From: a virus
Length of the DNA stretch: 49,040 nt
IMG/VR virus record: IMGVR_UViG_3300045931_000114
Span: 1-49,040 of that record
Strand: one strand, 5' to 3'
In this document: positions 15,722 to 22,464 of the stretch, one piece after another
How positions within the stretch are numbered: the stretch's first letter is position 1
How the letters are laid out: each line of letters starts with the position of its first letter
Position numbers and translations under genes: made by a program
The notes under the pieces: generated by a model
Seen by the model: the letters and a program-made list of their open reading frames with translations, nothing else
The model's database searches: none
What the model was told of the DNA's origin: nothing

Positions 15722-15738
15722 TTTCGGAATATCAGAAA
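15722..15738. promoter_or_regulatory. Repressor operator, right region, cro-proximal
   Basis: TTTCGGAATATCAGAAA has inverted half sites with one mismatch. It is placed over the predicted rightward promoter, 8 bases before the cro start codon. Confidence 0.72.
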
Positions 15739-15746
15739 TTGCCGGA

Positions 15747-16016
15747 ATGGACCCGGCGACTTCGATTATCAAAAAACTCGGCGGCGAAGCTCTCGTCTCA
15801 AAGATCACTGGCACGGCGTTCACGGCGCCATACCGGTGGCAACAAGAAAAATCTAAGGGCGGGACCGGTGGTCTGATCCCGCAGCGTCATCATCGTTCCC
15901 TGCTCGACTACGCGCATCAGAACGACATTCCCTTCGTCGCAGAAGAATTTCTGCCAGCACGCGAAGCTGGCGCTAACGAAGTCATGAGCACAAATTCCTT
16001 GGGAGGGCGAACGTGA
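15747..16016 (+). CDS. cro: Cro-like regulator
   Basis: 89 residues. 'IIKKLGGEALVSKITGTAF' then 'APYRWQQEKSKGGTGGLIP' is the helix-turn-helix form of alphaproteobacterial phage Cro/YdaS-like proteins, followed by 'LLDYAHQNDIPFVAEEF'. It is divergent from CI, shares its operators and heads the replication operon. There is no Shine-Dalgarno sequence before the ATG, which fits a leaderless message. The stop overlaps the next GTG start (GTGA). Confidence 0.82.
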   Translation: MDPATSIIKKLGGEALVSKITGTAFTAPYRWQQEKSKGGTGGLIPQRHHRSLLDYAHQNDIPFVAEEFLPAREAGANEVMSTNSLGGRT

Positions 16017-16393
16017 AGCCCTTCCCAAATTCGGTGGGAGCAGACGCGCAGGCGATGCTGCGCGAACTAGCCGAACCTTGGACTGTAGGCGACCGCGTTA
16101 AGGCGGCGATTGATCGGGCGGCGCGGCGTTGTGGGCTTTCGTACTGGCGTGCGTTCGACATTTGGTACGGCAAGGCGCGGCGCGTCGAGGACGCCGAGCG
16201 AGCGCGTATTGCCGAGGCGTTGGAAACCAAACGCACTAGGGCGGCGCGCAATGAATTTCACGAACTCAAGAAACGGCTGGCGATCTTGGAATCGCGCCTT
16301 AACCAAATCGACCCGGATTTTCATAGCCCGGATGTTGCTGCGGCTCGGGAACAGGTGCGCCGGCTTGGCCGTGTGGATCGCTCCGGAGATTGA
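16013..16393 (+). CDS. Conserved phage protein, unknown function
   Basis: 126 residues. GTG start with a strong GGGAGG ribosome site, overlapping the cro stop as GTGA. 'GDRVKAAIDRAARRCGLSYW' and 'RAFDIWYGKARRVEDAERARI' suggest a compact helical DNA-binding unit, followed by a coiled-coil-like 'NEFHELKKRLAILESRL'. Similar early genes occur next to cro in rhizobial phages. A regulatory role is plausible, not shown. Confidence 0.72.
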   Translation: MKPFPNSVGADAQAMLRELAEPWTVGDRVKAAIDRAARRCGLSYWRAFDIWYGKARRVEDAERARIAEALETKRTRAARNEFHELKKRLAILESRLNQIDPDFHSPDVAAAREQVRRLGRVDRSGD

Positions 16394-16478
16394 GGAATGA
16401 CGATGACGGGTGATCGTTAAGTCTGTCTGTCTTTGTTGCGTCTGTAGCGTTTTCAACACCAATGAGAAAGACACGCAT

Positions 16479-16847
16479 ATGGGCGGCAACGGCTACGACG
16501 CTGAGCGGATATTGCGCTACGTCTCGCGGATCGAGCAGCTCAACCGCACCAAGCAAGTCGTGCGCGACGACGCCGCCGACGAATGCAAGCTCATCAACGC
16601 CGACATCGAGGCGGTATTCGTTGAAGCGCTTGAGGACCACGGCATCCCATCCAAGGCGCTGCGCTCGGTGATCCGGGCACGCGCGCTTGAGAAGAAGGCC
16701 GACGGCATCCGCTCCGGTCTGAAAAGCGACGACCAGGATAGCTACGACATGATCCGCCTTGCGCTCGGCGATCTCGCCGACACGCCGCTCGGCGAAGCTG
16801 TCACCAGCAAGTTCGTCCCGCCCGACACGTCCGACACGCCGTTCTGA
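16479..16847 (+). CDS. GapR-like (DUF2312) nucleoid-associated protein
   Basis: 122 residues from ATG 16479. 'ILRYVSRIEQLNRTKQVVRD' with 'INADIEAVFVEALEDHGIP' and 'KALRSVIRARALEK' follows the GapR pattern: a long N-terminal coiled coil, then a basic helix that clamps DNA. In Caulobacter GapR binds overtwisted DNA ahead of forks and stimulates gyrase. A phage copy in the early operon may help its own replication or displace host GapR. The upstream in-frame ATG at 16410 would add 23 residues unlike the family and is rejected. Confidence 0.7.
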   Translation: MGGNGYDAERILRYVSRIEQLNRTKQVVRDDAADECKLINADIEAVFVEALEDHGIPSKALRSVIRARALEKKADGIRSGLKSDDQDSYDMIRLALGDLADTPLGEAVTSKFVPPDTSDTPF

Positions 16848-16849
16848 CC

Positions 16850-17221
16850 ATGCAGGCGATCCCGCTCAGCGAGAACCAGATCCAGCGCGCCGTGTTCGAC
16901 AATCTGCGCCAGCACGCAGCGCCCGGCGTGTTTGCGTTCCATCCGAAGAACGGCGGCATCCATCAGCGCGGCCGCCGCCGCGGCATCAACGCCGGTCTCG
17001 GCGTCGTGTCCGGCATTCCAGACGTCATCGTGATCCGGCCCGGCCAGGTGTTTGCGCTCGAACTCAAGACCACCAGCAAGAAGGCCACCGTGTCCGACGA
17101 GCAGATCGCGACCATGAAGAAGATGGAAGCGGTCGGTGTGATCTGTCACGTCGCGCGTGGTCTCGACGCCGCGCTGCACTGGCTCAAGGAACATGGGTTG
17201 TTGAGGGGCACCGTATCCTAG
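16850..17221 (+). CDS. VRR-NUC domain nuclease
   Basis: 123 residues, the usual size of stand-alone phage VRR-NUC proteins. 'LSENQIQRAVFDNLRQHA' opens the fold. 'GINAGLGVVSGIPDVIVIRP' supplies the SGxPD motif (Asp of the active site), and 'VFALELKTTSKKATVSDEQ' holds the E-x-K pair. 'KKMEAVGVICHVARGLDAAL' closes the domain. These PD-(D/E)XK-type nucleases act on structured DNA and may be Holliday-junction resolvases. It starts 2 bases after the GapR-like stop. Confidence 0.9.
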   Translation: MQAIPLSENQIQRAVFDNLRQHAAPGVFAFHPKNGGIHQRGRRRGINAGLGVVSGIPDVIVIRPGQVFALELKTTSKKATVSDEQIATMKKMEAVGVICHVARGLDAALHWLKEHGLLRGTVS

Positions 17222-17235
17222 CGATGGAGGTCTGG

Positions 17236-17619
17236 ATGAGTGAAGCAGGCAATGGCAATGGTACCAACCAACTCCCGCCCAAGCGTGAGGCCATCGTCGA
17301 TATGGGCAACCGCTTGCATCAGGAAGTTTGCAACGAGCGCGACGAGCTGCGCGACGAGGTGGCGTTCCTGAAAGTCGAGCTCGCCGCGCGGGACAAGCAG
17401 CTCGAAACCTTGCAGAGCCTGATGAACATGATGGAGAGCCGCGTCATCAGCGCCACCGAGGCGCGTGACGAGGCCATACGCAAACACGCCGAGCTTCAAG
17501 GTCTGTTCATCGGCTTTAAGGCTCAGATGTTGGCATTCCAAATACCTGCAGCGCCGTTGGTTCGCGAAGTCACCGACGAAACCGAGGGTGCTGGCGATGA
17601 GATCAAGGGGACCGCGTAG
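17236..17619 (+). CDS. Coiled-coil protein, unknown function
   Basis: 127 residues from ATG 17236, with GGAGG 7 bases upstream (an ATG four codons earlier at 17224 is weaker). 'QEVCNERDELRDEVAFLKVELAARDKQLETL' style heptads run from about residue 25 to 95. The tail is acidic. Similar genes occur between nuclease and methyltransferase genes in related phages. It overlaps the next gene by 23 bases. Confidence 0.7.
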   Translation: MSEAGNGNGTNQLPPKREAIVDMGNRLHQEVCNERDELRDEVAFLKVELAARDKQLETLQSLMNMMESRVISATEARDEAIRKHAELQGLFIGFKAQMLAFQIPAAPLVREVTDETEGAGDEIKGTA

Positions 17620-18136
17620 CCTCACGGTAGCGGCGCTGTTTGTTGTCTGGTCGGTCTGTGAGGCAGTCGGCGCCGACGTCGGTTTGAGGGCGTGTTTGTC
17701 GAGGAGCGAAGCGAGAGCCATGTATCCGCGCGCCTATTTGTATTGGCACTACGACAGGCCGTTGCGGCAACGCTGTTGGAGCAACCGCCGCGGTGGTCCG
17801 CCGCTCACCCTCACCGCCTTCGCCCGTCCCGAACCGGCGCCGACCTGGATCTACCCGCCGCAGCTCGGGATGCCGCAGCGGCCGGAATTGCCGCCAGTCT
17901 CGGACGTGCTCGACGAGCCGACCTGGTTCTGGGTGCAGCAGGCGCGCGAGCCGGACCACGAGCCGGTCTATTCGACGTTCGGTCCCGATAACCCCGAGCC
18001 GGATACCTGGCCGCATATCGAGACCGGGACCAACAGGACCGTCGTGATCGTCGCCATGGTCGGCCTAGCCGAGCTGCTGCTCGCGCTGCTGCTGCTGTGG
18101 CGCTGGCAGCAAAACAGACTGCGGGTGTCGCGATGA
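17597..18136 (+). CDS. Exported protein with C-terminal membrane anchor
   Basis: 179 residues from ATG 17597. A signal sequence (SLTVAALFVVWSVCEAVGAD) precedes 'CLSRSEARAMYPRAYLYWHY' and a paired-Cys motif ('RQRCWSNRRGG') seen in many small exported proteins of Rhizobiales. The middle is Pro-rich. A C-terminal span (VVIVAMVGLAELLLALLLLW) with a basic end makes it a likely periplasmic domain held at both ends. The gene overlaps the methyltransferase ATG (ATGA). Function unknown; possibly lysogenic conversion or envelope modulation. Confidence 0.68.
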   Translation: MRSRGPRSLTVAALFVVWSVCEAVGADVGLRACLSRSEARAMYPRAYLYWHYDRPLRQRCWSNRRGGPPLTLTAFARPEPAPTWIYPPQLGMPQRPELPPVSDVLDEPTWFWVQQAREPDHEPVYSTFGPDNPEPDTWPHIETGTNRTVVIVAMVGLAELLLALLLLWRWQQNRLRVSR

Positions 18137-18696
18137 TCTCGGCACAGGCGCACGCACTCGCCGACCGCAAGGACGATCTCTATGAGACGCCCGAGGTGGC
18201 GGTCGAGGCATTGCTGCGGGTCGAGAAGCTGCCACACCATATCTGGGAACCAGCCTGCGGTCCCGGCAGCATCGTCAACGTGCTGCGCGCCGCCGGTCAT
18301 GAGGTCCATGCGACCGACCTGGTCGACCATGGTTGTCCCGACAGCGAGTCCGGCGTCGACTTCCTAATGGAGTGGGCACCCGGCTTCCCTGCCATCGTGA
18401 CCAACCCGCCGTTCAAGCTCGCCGCCGCGTTCGTGGAACACGCGCTGACGCTCTCGCCCAAGGTCGTCATGCTGCTGCGTCTGGCCTTCCTTGAAAGCGA
18501 GCGGCGCACGTCTATTCTCGACAACGGGCAGCTCGCCCGCGTGTACGTTTTCCGCAACCGCCTGCCGATGATGCACCGCCATGGCTGGCAGGGGCCGCGC
18601 TCGAGCAGCGCCGTGCCGTTCGCGTGGTTCGTCTGGGATCGCAACCACTACAACCGACCGACCGAGCTGCGGCGGCTGACGTGGGTGGCGGCATGA
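18133..18696 (+). CDS. DNA methyltransferase, N6-adenine/N4-cytosine class (NPPF)
   Basis: 187 residues. 'HIWEPACGPGSI' is the AdoMet-binding motif I and 'IVTNPPFKLA' (NPPF, 91-94) the catalytic motif IV. 'HGWQGPRSSSAVPFAWFVWD' closes the fold. It is short, with no separate target-recognition domain, as in many phage orphan methyltransferases. Adenine methylation could protect phage DNA or mark its origin. Coupled by ATGA on both sides. Confidence 0.85.
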   Translation: MISAQAHALADRKDDLYETPEVAVEALLRVEKLPHHIWEPACGPGSIVNVLRAAGHEVHATDLVDHGCPDSESGVDFLMEWAPGFPAIVTNPPFKLAAAFVEHALTLSPKVVMLLRLAFLESERRTSILDNGQLARVYVFRNRLPMMHRHGWQGPRSSSAVPFAWFVWDRNHYNRPTELRRLTWVAA

Positions 18697-19070
18697 GTAG
18701 AGTCACACCAGAGTTGCTAGCACGCGCCAGTGTGCGTCTTGCCACAACCAAGGCCATCGCCAAGGCACGCAACAATAATTTTATCTACGTTATTGGCCGA
18801 CAAGATGGGCCAGTGAAAGTTGGCGTGACGAGTAATCCCCAGTCGAGGCTAGGTCAGATTCGAACCGGATGCCCATTTCATGTTGAGTTGCTTCACGCCG
18901 AGCCAATGCTGAGCCGCGCCCATGCCCTTCAACATGAGGCTGATTTTCATGCGGTCTATGAGGAGAAGCGATTAAACGGCGAGTGGTTTGACATCGACGC
19001 CGAACTTGCCATCGAACTGATTGAAACCGGCCTAGATCATGAATCTTGGTTTCAGGAAACACGGGGATGA
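18693..19070 (+). CDS. GIY-YIG superfamily protein, T5orf172/Mug113 type (right copy)
   Basis: 125 residues. 'NNFIYVIGRQDGPVKVGVTS' and 'RLGQIRTGCPFHVELLHAEP' followed by 'LNGEWFDIDAELAIELIE' mirror the left copy at 6182-6565. ATGA overlaps on both sides show that it is an integral operon gene rather than a recent insertion. Nuclease activity is predicted from the superfamily only. The base composition here (aataat, gttatt) is a little more AT-rich than its neighbours. Confidence 0.82.
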   Translation: MSRVTPELLARASVRLATTKAIAKARNNNFIYVIGRQDGPVKVGVTSNPQSRLGQIRTGCPFHVELLHAEPMLSRAHALQHEADFHAVYEEKRLNGEWFDIDAELAIELIETGLDHESWFQETRG

Positions 19071-19894
19071 GCGAGCGCGGCGTCTTTGCGGTCGACCGTG
19101 GGGTTTTCGATCACCCTGCATTCCCCCGCGAGCCGTTTACCCAACGTGAGGCATGGACTTGGCTAATCGCCGAAGCGGCATGGAAAGCACATCGTCGCCG
19201 TGTGGGAAATCTACAAGTCGAGTTGAGGCGCGGGCAGCTTGCCGCCTCAATCCGATTTCTGGCTGTGCGATGGCGCTGGCATCGCGCCAAGGTCGAGCGT
19301 TTTCTGGACAAGCTAAAAACCGAGACAATGGTAGGGACAACAATCGAGACAGGCATCACCATCATAACGATATGTAATTACAATAAATATCAGCGCGTAT
19401 CACTTCCAGACGAGACAGCAACAAGGACAGCAACAGGGACAGAAGCGAGACAGCAGCGAGACAAAGTAGAATACAAGGAAAGCAAGGAAGAAGATTCAGA
19501 AGCTAAAGCTTCTGACGCGAGCGCGTCTCCCGACGTCCGAACCGAATTGTTCCGACGCGGACTCGTAACACTCGCCAGAATTACCGGCAAAACACCAAAC
19601 TCATGTCGATCACTGATCGGCCGATGGCTCAAAACCGTCGATGACGAAGCCATCCATGTTCTCGGCGCGATCGAGGAGGCTGATCATAACCGGGTGGCCG
19701 ATCCGGTGGCGTGGATAAACCGCACGTTACAGCCGCGCCAGCGCGTCGGACCGGAGGACAAGTCAGTCCACAGCGCAATCCGGCGGCTGCGCGAAAAACA
19801 AGCCATGTGGGAGAGGGGCGATGAACGAGACCTGCTCGGCGAGCTACGCGATGGAACGGGCGCAACTGATGTTCGGGTGCTACCGCCGAGGTGA
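19067..19894 (+). CDS. Replication initiator, lambda-O-like, with iterons in the gene
   Basis: 275 residues from ATG 19067. The N-terminal ~100 residues are a winged helix-turn-helix ('FTQREAWTWLIAEAAWKAH', 'ASIRFLAVRWRWHRAKVERF'). A low-complexity linker (DETATRTATGTEARQQRD, then acidic) separates it from a C-terminal domain ('ARITGKTPNSCRSLIGRWLK', 'DPVAWINRTLQPRQ'), probably for partner binding. The linker DNA is a tandem repeat array, so origin and initiator appear combined as in lambda O. Overlaps the next gene by 74 bases. Confidence 0.8.
   Translation: MSERGVFAVDRGVFDHPAFPREPFTQREAWTWLIAEAAWKAHRRRVGNLQVELRRGQLAASIRFLAVRWRWHRAKVERFLDKLKTETMVGTTIETGITIITICNYNKYQRVSLPDETATRTATGTEARQQRDKVEYKESKEEDSEAKASDASASPDVRTELFRRGLVTLARITGKTPNSCRSLIGRWLKTVDDEAIHVLGAIEEADHNRVADPVAWINRTLQPRQRVGPEDKSVHSAIRRLREKQAMWERGDERDLLGELRDGTGATDVRVLPPR
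19322..19514. other. Candidate phage replication origin: iterons, AT-rich stretch, palindrome
   Basis: Three 12-base units beginning RGACA at 19322, 19334 and 19346 are followed by an AT-rich stretch (19358-19390). Then come five more units at 19412, 19424, 19436, 19447 and 19458, spaced 12, 12, 11 and 11. A purine-rich tract and an inverted repeat CAGAAGC-taaa-GCTTCTG (19497-19514) close the region. Lambda ori has the same kinds of part (iterons, AT-rich zone, small palindrome) inside its O gene, though not in the same order. Confidence 0.65.
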
Positions 19895-20408
19895 TGCCAA
19901 CGATCCCGACACCTACGTTGCCGCCGTCTCCATGGTCTTATCCCGGTACAGCGCCGAGGTGGTCAAGACTGTCACCGATCCGTTCTCCGGCCTGCCGTCC
20001 CGAAAGAGCGAGAGCGGCTGGACCGGCCTGCCCGATGTGGCTGACGTCAAGCAAGCGTGCGAGGACGAGGCGGCGCGGGCTGAGCGGTATCAGCAGCTCG
20101 GTGCCCGCAAGCCCGTCCCACGCATCGAGGGGCCGAAACTGCCGGGTCGGCGCGGCAACGTCTTTGTGCCGGTCGGCGTGCCGCAATATCCGGCCATGGT
20201 TGAGCGTTGCAAGACGGCGGATCCGGCCGACTGGCGGACCGATTCTTTCAACGGCAAGACCGGGATCTGGGTGCCTTACCCTTGGCTGATCGACGCGCCG
20301 CGGGCGGCCAGGACATCGTTCACGACCTTTACAGACGCCCAGCTCCGCGAGCTCTACCCGCAGCCCAAAGCCATGGTCAAAGACGAGGAGGAGGGGGTGC
20401 CGTTCTGA
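19821..20408 (+). CDS. Replication-associated protein, possible helicase loader
   Basis: 195 residues. The start at 19821 has a GAGAGGGG ribosome site and overlaps the initiator. 'MERAQLMFGCYRRGDANDPD' with 'TYVAAVSMVLSRYSAEVVKTV' and 'GLPDVADVKQACEDEAARAE' occur in phage proteins encoded after O-like initiators. By position it would be the P-like partner that brings the host helicase. No ATPase motif is present. The C-terminal half is poorly structured. Confidence 0.62.
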   Translation: MNETCSASYAMERAQLMFGCYRRGDANDPDTYVAAVSMVLSRYSAEVVKTVTDPFSGLPSRKSESGWTGLPDVADVKQACEDEAARAERYQQLGARKPVPRIEGPKLPGRRGNVFVPVGVPQYPAMVERCKTADPADWRTDSFNGKTGIWVPYPWLIDAPRAARTSFTTFTDAQLRELYPQPKAMVKDEEEGVPF

Positions 20409-20980
20409 TGCAGACGCCCTCGCCATTGGAGGCGGCGATGCTGGCGGCTCTCAAGCCGAAGAAGAAACGGCGGCGCAAGAAGAAGAACCGCGGCAAGGTG
20501 ATCGTGCCGTTCTACCGCGCGCTCATGCTTGAGCTGGAATGCCGCCGGCAGGCGACCGGGATCAGCATGGAACAGATGAACGAGCTGATGGGCAACGCGG
20601 AAAGATCGTATGCCAAGATGCTACATCCCGAGACGCCGAGTGGTCGCTTGGCGCGCTGGCCGACCATCCAGAAAGCCATAGACGTATTGTTCATGGATGG
20701 TTTCCGGCTGCGGATCGAGCGCTCGAATGACGGCCCGCTGACCACGGCGGGGACGCGGGAACGCATCCATAATTCAGCGCGCTTTTATGATCGCAGACTG
20801 TTCCGCGAGCACATGAGCGAGATCGCAAGCGTGCGCGCACGCATCATCCCGCCTGAGAAGTTATCTGCCATCGGTCGTAAGGCTGCGAAAGCACGCTGGC
20901 GCAAGGTCCGTCGGGACCGCCATGGTCTACCGTCGGCGAATGGTCAGCGTGTCGGTCCAGTCGAACTCAAGACCCGCTGA
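20408..20980 (+). CDS. Basic protein, last gene of the replication operon
   Basis: 190 residues from ATG 20408, overlapping the previous stop by one base (TGATG). The N-terminal region is a dense Lys/Arg run (residues ~17-32), followed by a helical domain ('MLELECRRQATGISMEQMNE', 'ERSYAKMLHPETPSGRLARW', 'TIQKAIDVLFMDGF') that could be a helix-turn-helix. 'KLSAIGRKAAKARWRKVRR' near the end is another basic helix. It probably binds nucleic acid. By place it could be a late activator or antiterminator, but this is conjecture. Confidence 0.65.
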   Translation: MQTPSPLEAAMLAALKPKKKRRRKKKNRGKVIVPFYRALMLELECRRQATGISMEQMNELMGNAERSYAKMLHPETPSGRLARWPTIQKAIDVLFMDGFRLRIERSNDGPLTTAGTRERIHNSARFYDRRLFREHMSEIASVRARIIPPEKLSAIGRKAAKARWRKVRRDRHGLPSANGQRVGPVELKTR

Positions 20981-20994
20981 GACGGCAGCGCAGG

Positions 20995-21201
20995 CTACGG
21001 CTGGTCTAAAAACTCCCGCGGAATCCCGTATTTGAGATACATGGTCACAAGCTTGGCAAGGGTTTCCGGCACCGGATCAACCTCGCCGGCAGCGTATTTC
21101 TGGATCTGCCGGCGTTTCACACCTAAGACCCGAGCGGTGACTAGGCCGTGGGGAAGTAGGCTGAGCTTCTTTAAAGCCGCTAGATATTGTTTTTTTGTCA
21201 T
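20995..21201 (-). CDS. Small helix-turn-helix regulator
   Basis: 68 residues. 'TKKQYLAALKKLSLLPHGLV' and 'TARVLGVKRRQIQKYAAGEV' followed by 'VPETLAKLVTMYLKYGIP' match short Xre-like regulators common in Rhizobiales and their phages. A GAGAGG ribosome site precedes the ATG. It is convergent with the replication operon and downstream of ArdC and a membrane peptide on the same strand. It is probably an autoregulator of that operon. Confidence 0.75.
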   Translation of the reverse strand: MTKKQYLAALKKLSLLPHGLVTARVLGVKRRQIQKYAAGEVDPVPETLAKLVTMYLKYGIPREFLDQP

Positions 21202-21272
21202 GGTTTACCTCTCGGTTGGTTGCTCGTTGCGGTTCGGCGTCCTCTCGGGCCTTGAGCGGACGGGTGACAAGT

Positions 21273-21298
21273 GGCCGGCGGGTGTCACCCCGCCGGCC
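21273..21298. terminator. Strong GC hairpin between HTH gene and membrane peptide
   Basis: GGCCGGCGGGTG and its complement CACCCCGCCGGCC form a long stem with a very short loop and one bulge. No clear T-run follows on the minus strand, so a rho-independent terminator is not certain. Attenuation or RNA processing between the two genes is equally possible. Confidence 0.45.
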
Positions 21299-21318
21299 GC
21301 GCCTTTCTGTAGTGCGTC

Positions 21319-21405
21319 CTAGTCCAGCACGGCCGCGATCGAAAGCACGGCGATAGATGCCAGCGTGCAACCGATGCCGATTGCTAAGAATGCGATATTT
21401 TCCAT
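21319..21405 (-). CDS. 28-residue single-span membrane peptide
   Basis: The frame MENIAFLAIGIGCTLASIAV and a few more residues is one hydrophobic helix with a Cys, ending LD. It lies between ArdC and the HTH gene on the same strand. Its leader (aaaccgaga) resembles those of both neighbours, which supports expression. Function is unknown. Confidence 0.5.
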   Translation of the reverse strand: MENIAFLAIGIGCTLASIAVLSIAAVLD

Positions 21406-21444
21406 TGTCGTGATTCTCGGTTTGCCTATGTCACTAGGCGGGGT

Positions 21445-22329
21445 TTACGCTGCTAGGGCTTCCGGTTCCGCGATCGCACGGCCGCGGAGATAATCGGCGG
21501 CTTTTTGGGCTTTCGACGCACAAGTGAAAATCGCGCGTTTGTCCGCTTTCAACACCTTGAGCCACCCGTCCAAATAGGCCGCTTGGTTGTCGTGCGCGTT
21601 GTCAAAACCAAACTCGGCGCAAAGGAACGCGGCGCCAAGCTCGGCCACAAGTTCCTCAGCGGCGTAGGAGTCGGTATCGAAACGGCCCTTGAGGTCGCGA
21701 TCGAGGCGCGACTTGTGCCCCGTCCAGTGAACCAACTCATGGAACGCCGCGGCGTAATACTCGGGCAGGCTGTGAAAGTCTGACCAGGCCGGCACGGTAA
21801 TGAAGTCCTTGGAGGGGATGTAGCAGGGACGGCCGGCGCCCTCGCGAAAGTCGGCGCCGCTCGCCTTAATGAAGTCGTCAGCCAAAGCCTCGCGGGTGTC
21901 GGGGTTGATGCGGCCGGCATCGGGGCCGCGGCGGACATGCTCGGGCAAGCCGTCGCATTGGTCGACGTTAAAAACGTAATATTCTTTCAGCATCGGGATC
22001 CGCTTAACGGCGTCCTCGCTGTTGCTCGGTTCGCTGCGGTCCCGCACTTCCAATTGCTTGAAGTACACAATCCGGGTCGATTTCTCGCCAGCCCGCACGG
22101 TTCCGCCGGCCTGCTTGGCCTGCTTAAACGTCAGATACCGCGGTGAGCTATAGCCCTTGTCCGCTGAGAGCCAGAACAGCAGGACGTTGATGCCGCTGTA
22201 GGGGCGGTTGCTAATCGCATTCATGGGCACGCTAGTTCCAGCGTTCCAGCCCCGCACCCACGGCACAGTCCCGGCCTCAAGCTTGGCAATCAGCCGGTCG
22301 GTAATCTCGGCATAAAGATCGCGTTTCAT
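21445..22329 (-). CDS. ardC: ArdC-like antirestriction protein (ssDNA-binding plus zincin domain)
   Basis: 294 residues from ATG 22329, with a GAGAGG ribosome site. The N-terminal domain ('DLYAEITDRLIAKLEAGTVP', 'NRPYSGINVLLFWLS', 'YLTFKQAKQAGGTVRAGEKS') is the DUF1738/ArdC ssDNA-binding fold. The C-terminal part is a zincin-like metallopeptidase with HELVH (197-201) and 'AAEELVAELGAAFLCAEFG' (third ligand). In plasmids ArdC protects incoming single-stranded DNA from restriction; here it would aid infection. It is divergent from the gene at 22465. Confidence 0.9.
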   Translation of the reverse strand: MKRDLYAEITDRLIAKLEAGTVPWVRGWNAGTSVPMNAISNRPYSGINVLLFWLSADKGYSSPRYLTFKQAKQAGGTVRAGEKSTRIVYFKQLEVRDRSEPSNSEDAVKRIPMLKEYYVFNVDQCDGLPEHVRRGPDAGRINPDTREALADDFIKASGADFREGAGRPCYIPSKDFITVPAWSDFHSLPEYYAAAFHELVHWTGHKSRLDRDLKGRFDTDSYAAEELVAELGAAFLCAEFGFDNAHDNQAAYLDGWLKVLKADKRAIFTCASKAQKAADYLRGRAIAEPEALAA

Positions 22330-22415
22330 GTGAAGTCCTCTCGGTTCAATGCCCCGTGTCACCAGGGCGACAATTGCAACATACGCATAAAGTGCGCATG
22401 GCGTCCATTCACGAA

Positions 22416-22428
22416 TTGTTACGAACAA
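22416..22428. promoter_or_regulatory. Palindrome in the ardC upstream region
   Basis: TTGTT-acg-AACAA is a perfect inverted repeat in the 135-base divergent spacer between ardC and the gene at 22465. It is a candidate operator, perhaps for the HTH protein of the ardC operon. No promoter boxes stand out clearly. Confidence 0.35.
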
Positions 22429-22464
22429 AAGGCGTATGGTTCAGCGGCTTAAACCCGTGCGTTG

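Noticed and set aside
16759-17235. Long upstream extension of the coiled-coil gene
   Set aside because: The extension overlaps the GapR-like and VRR-NUC genes and is Arg/Ser/Pro-rich as shifted frames are; a GGAGG site marks the start at 17236.
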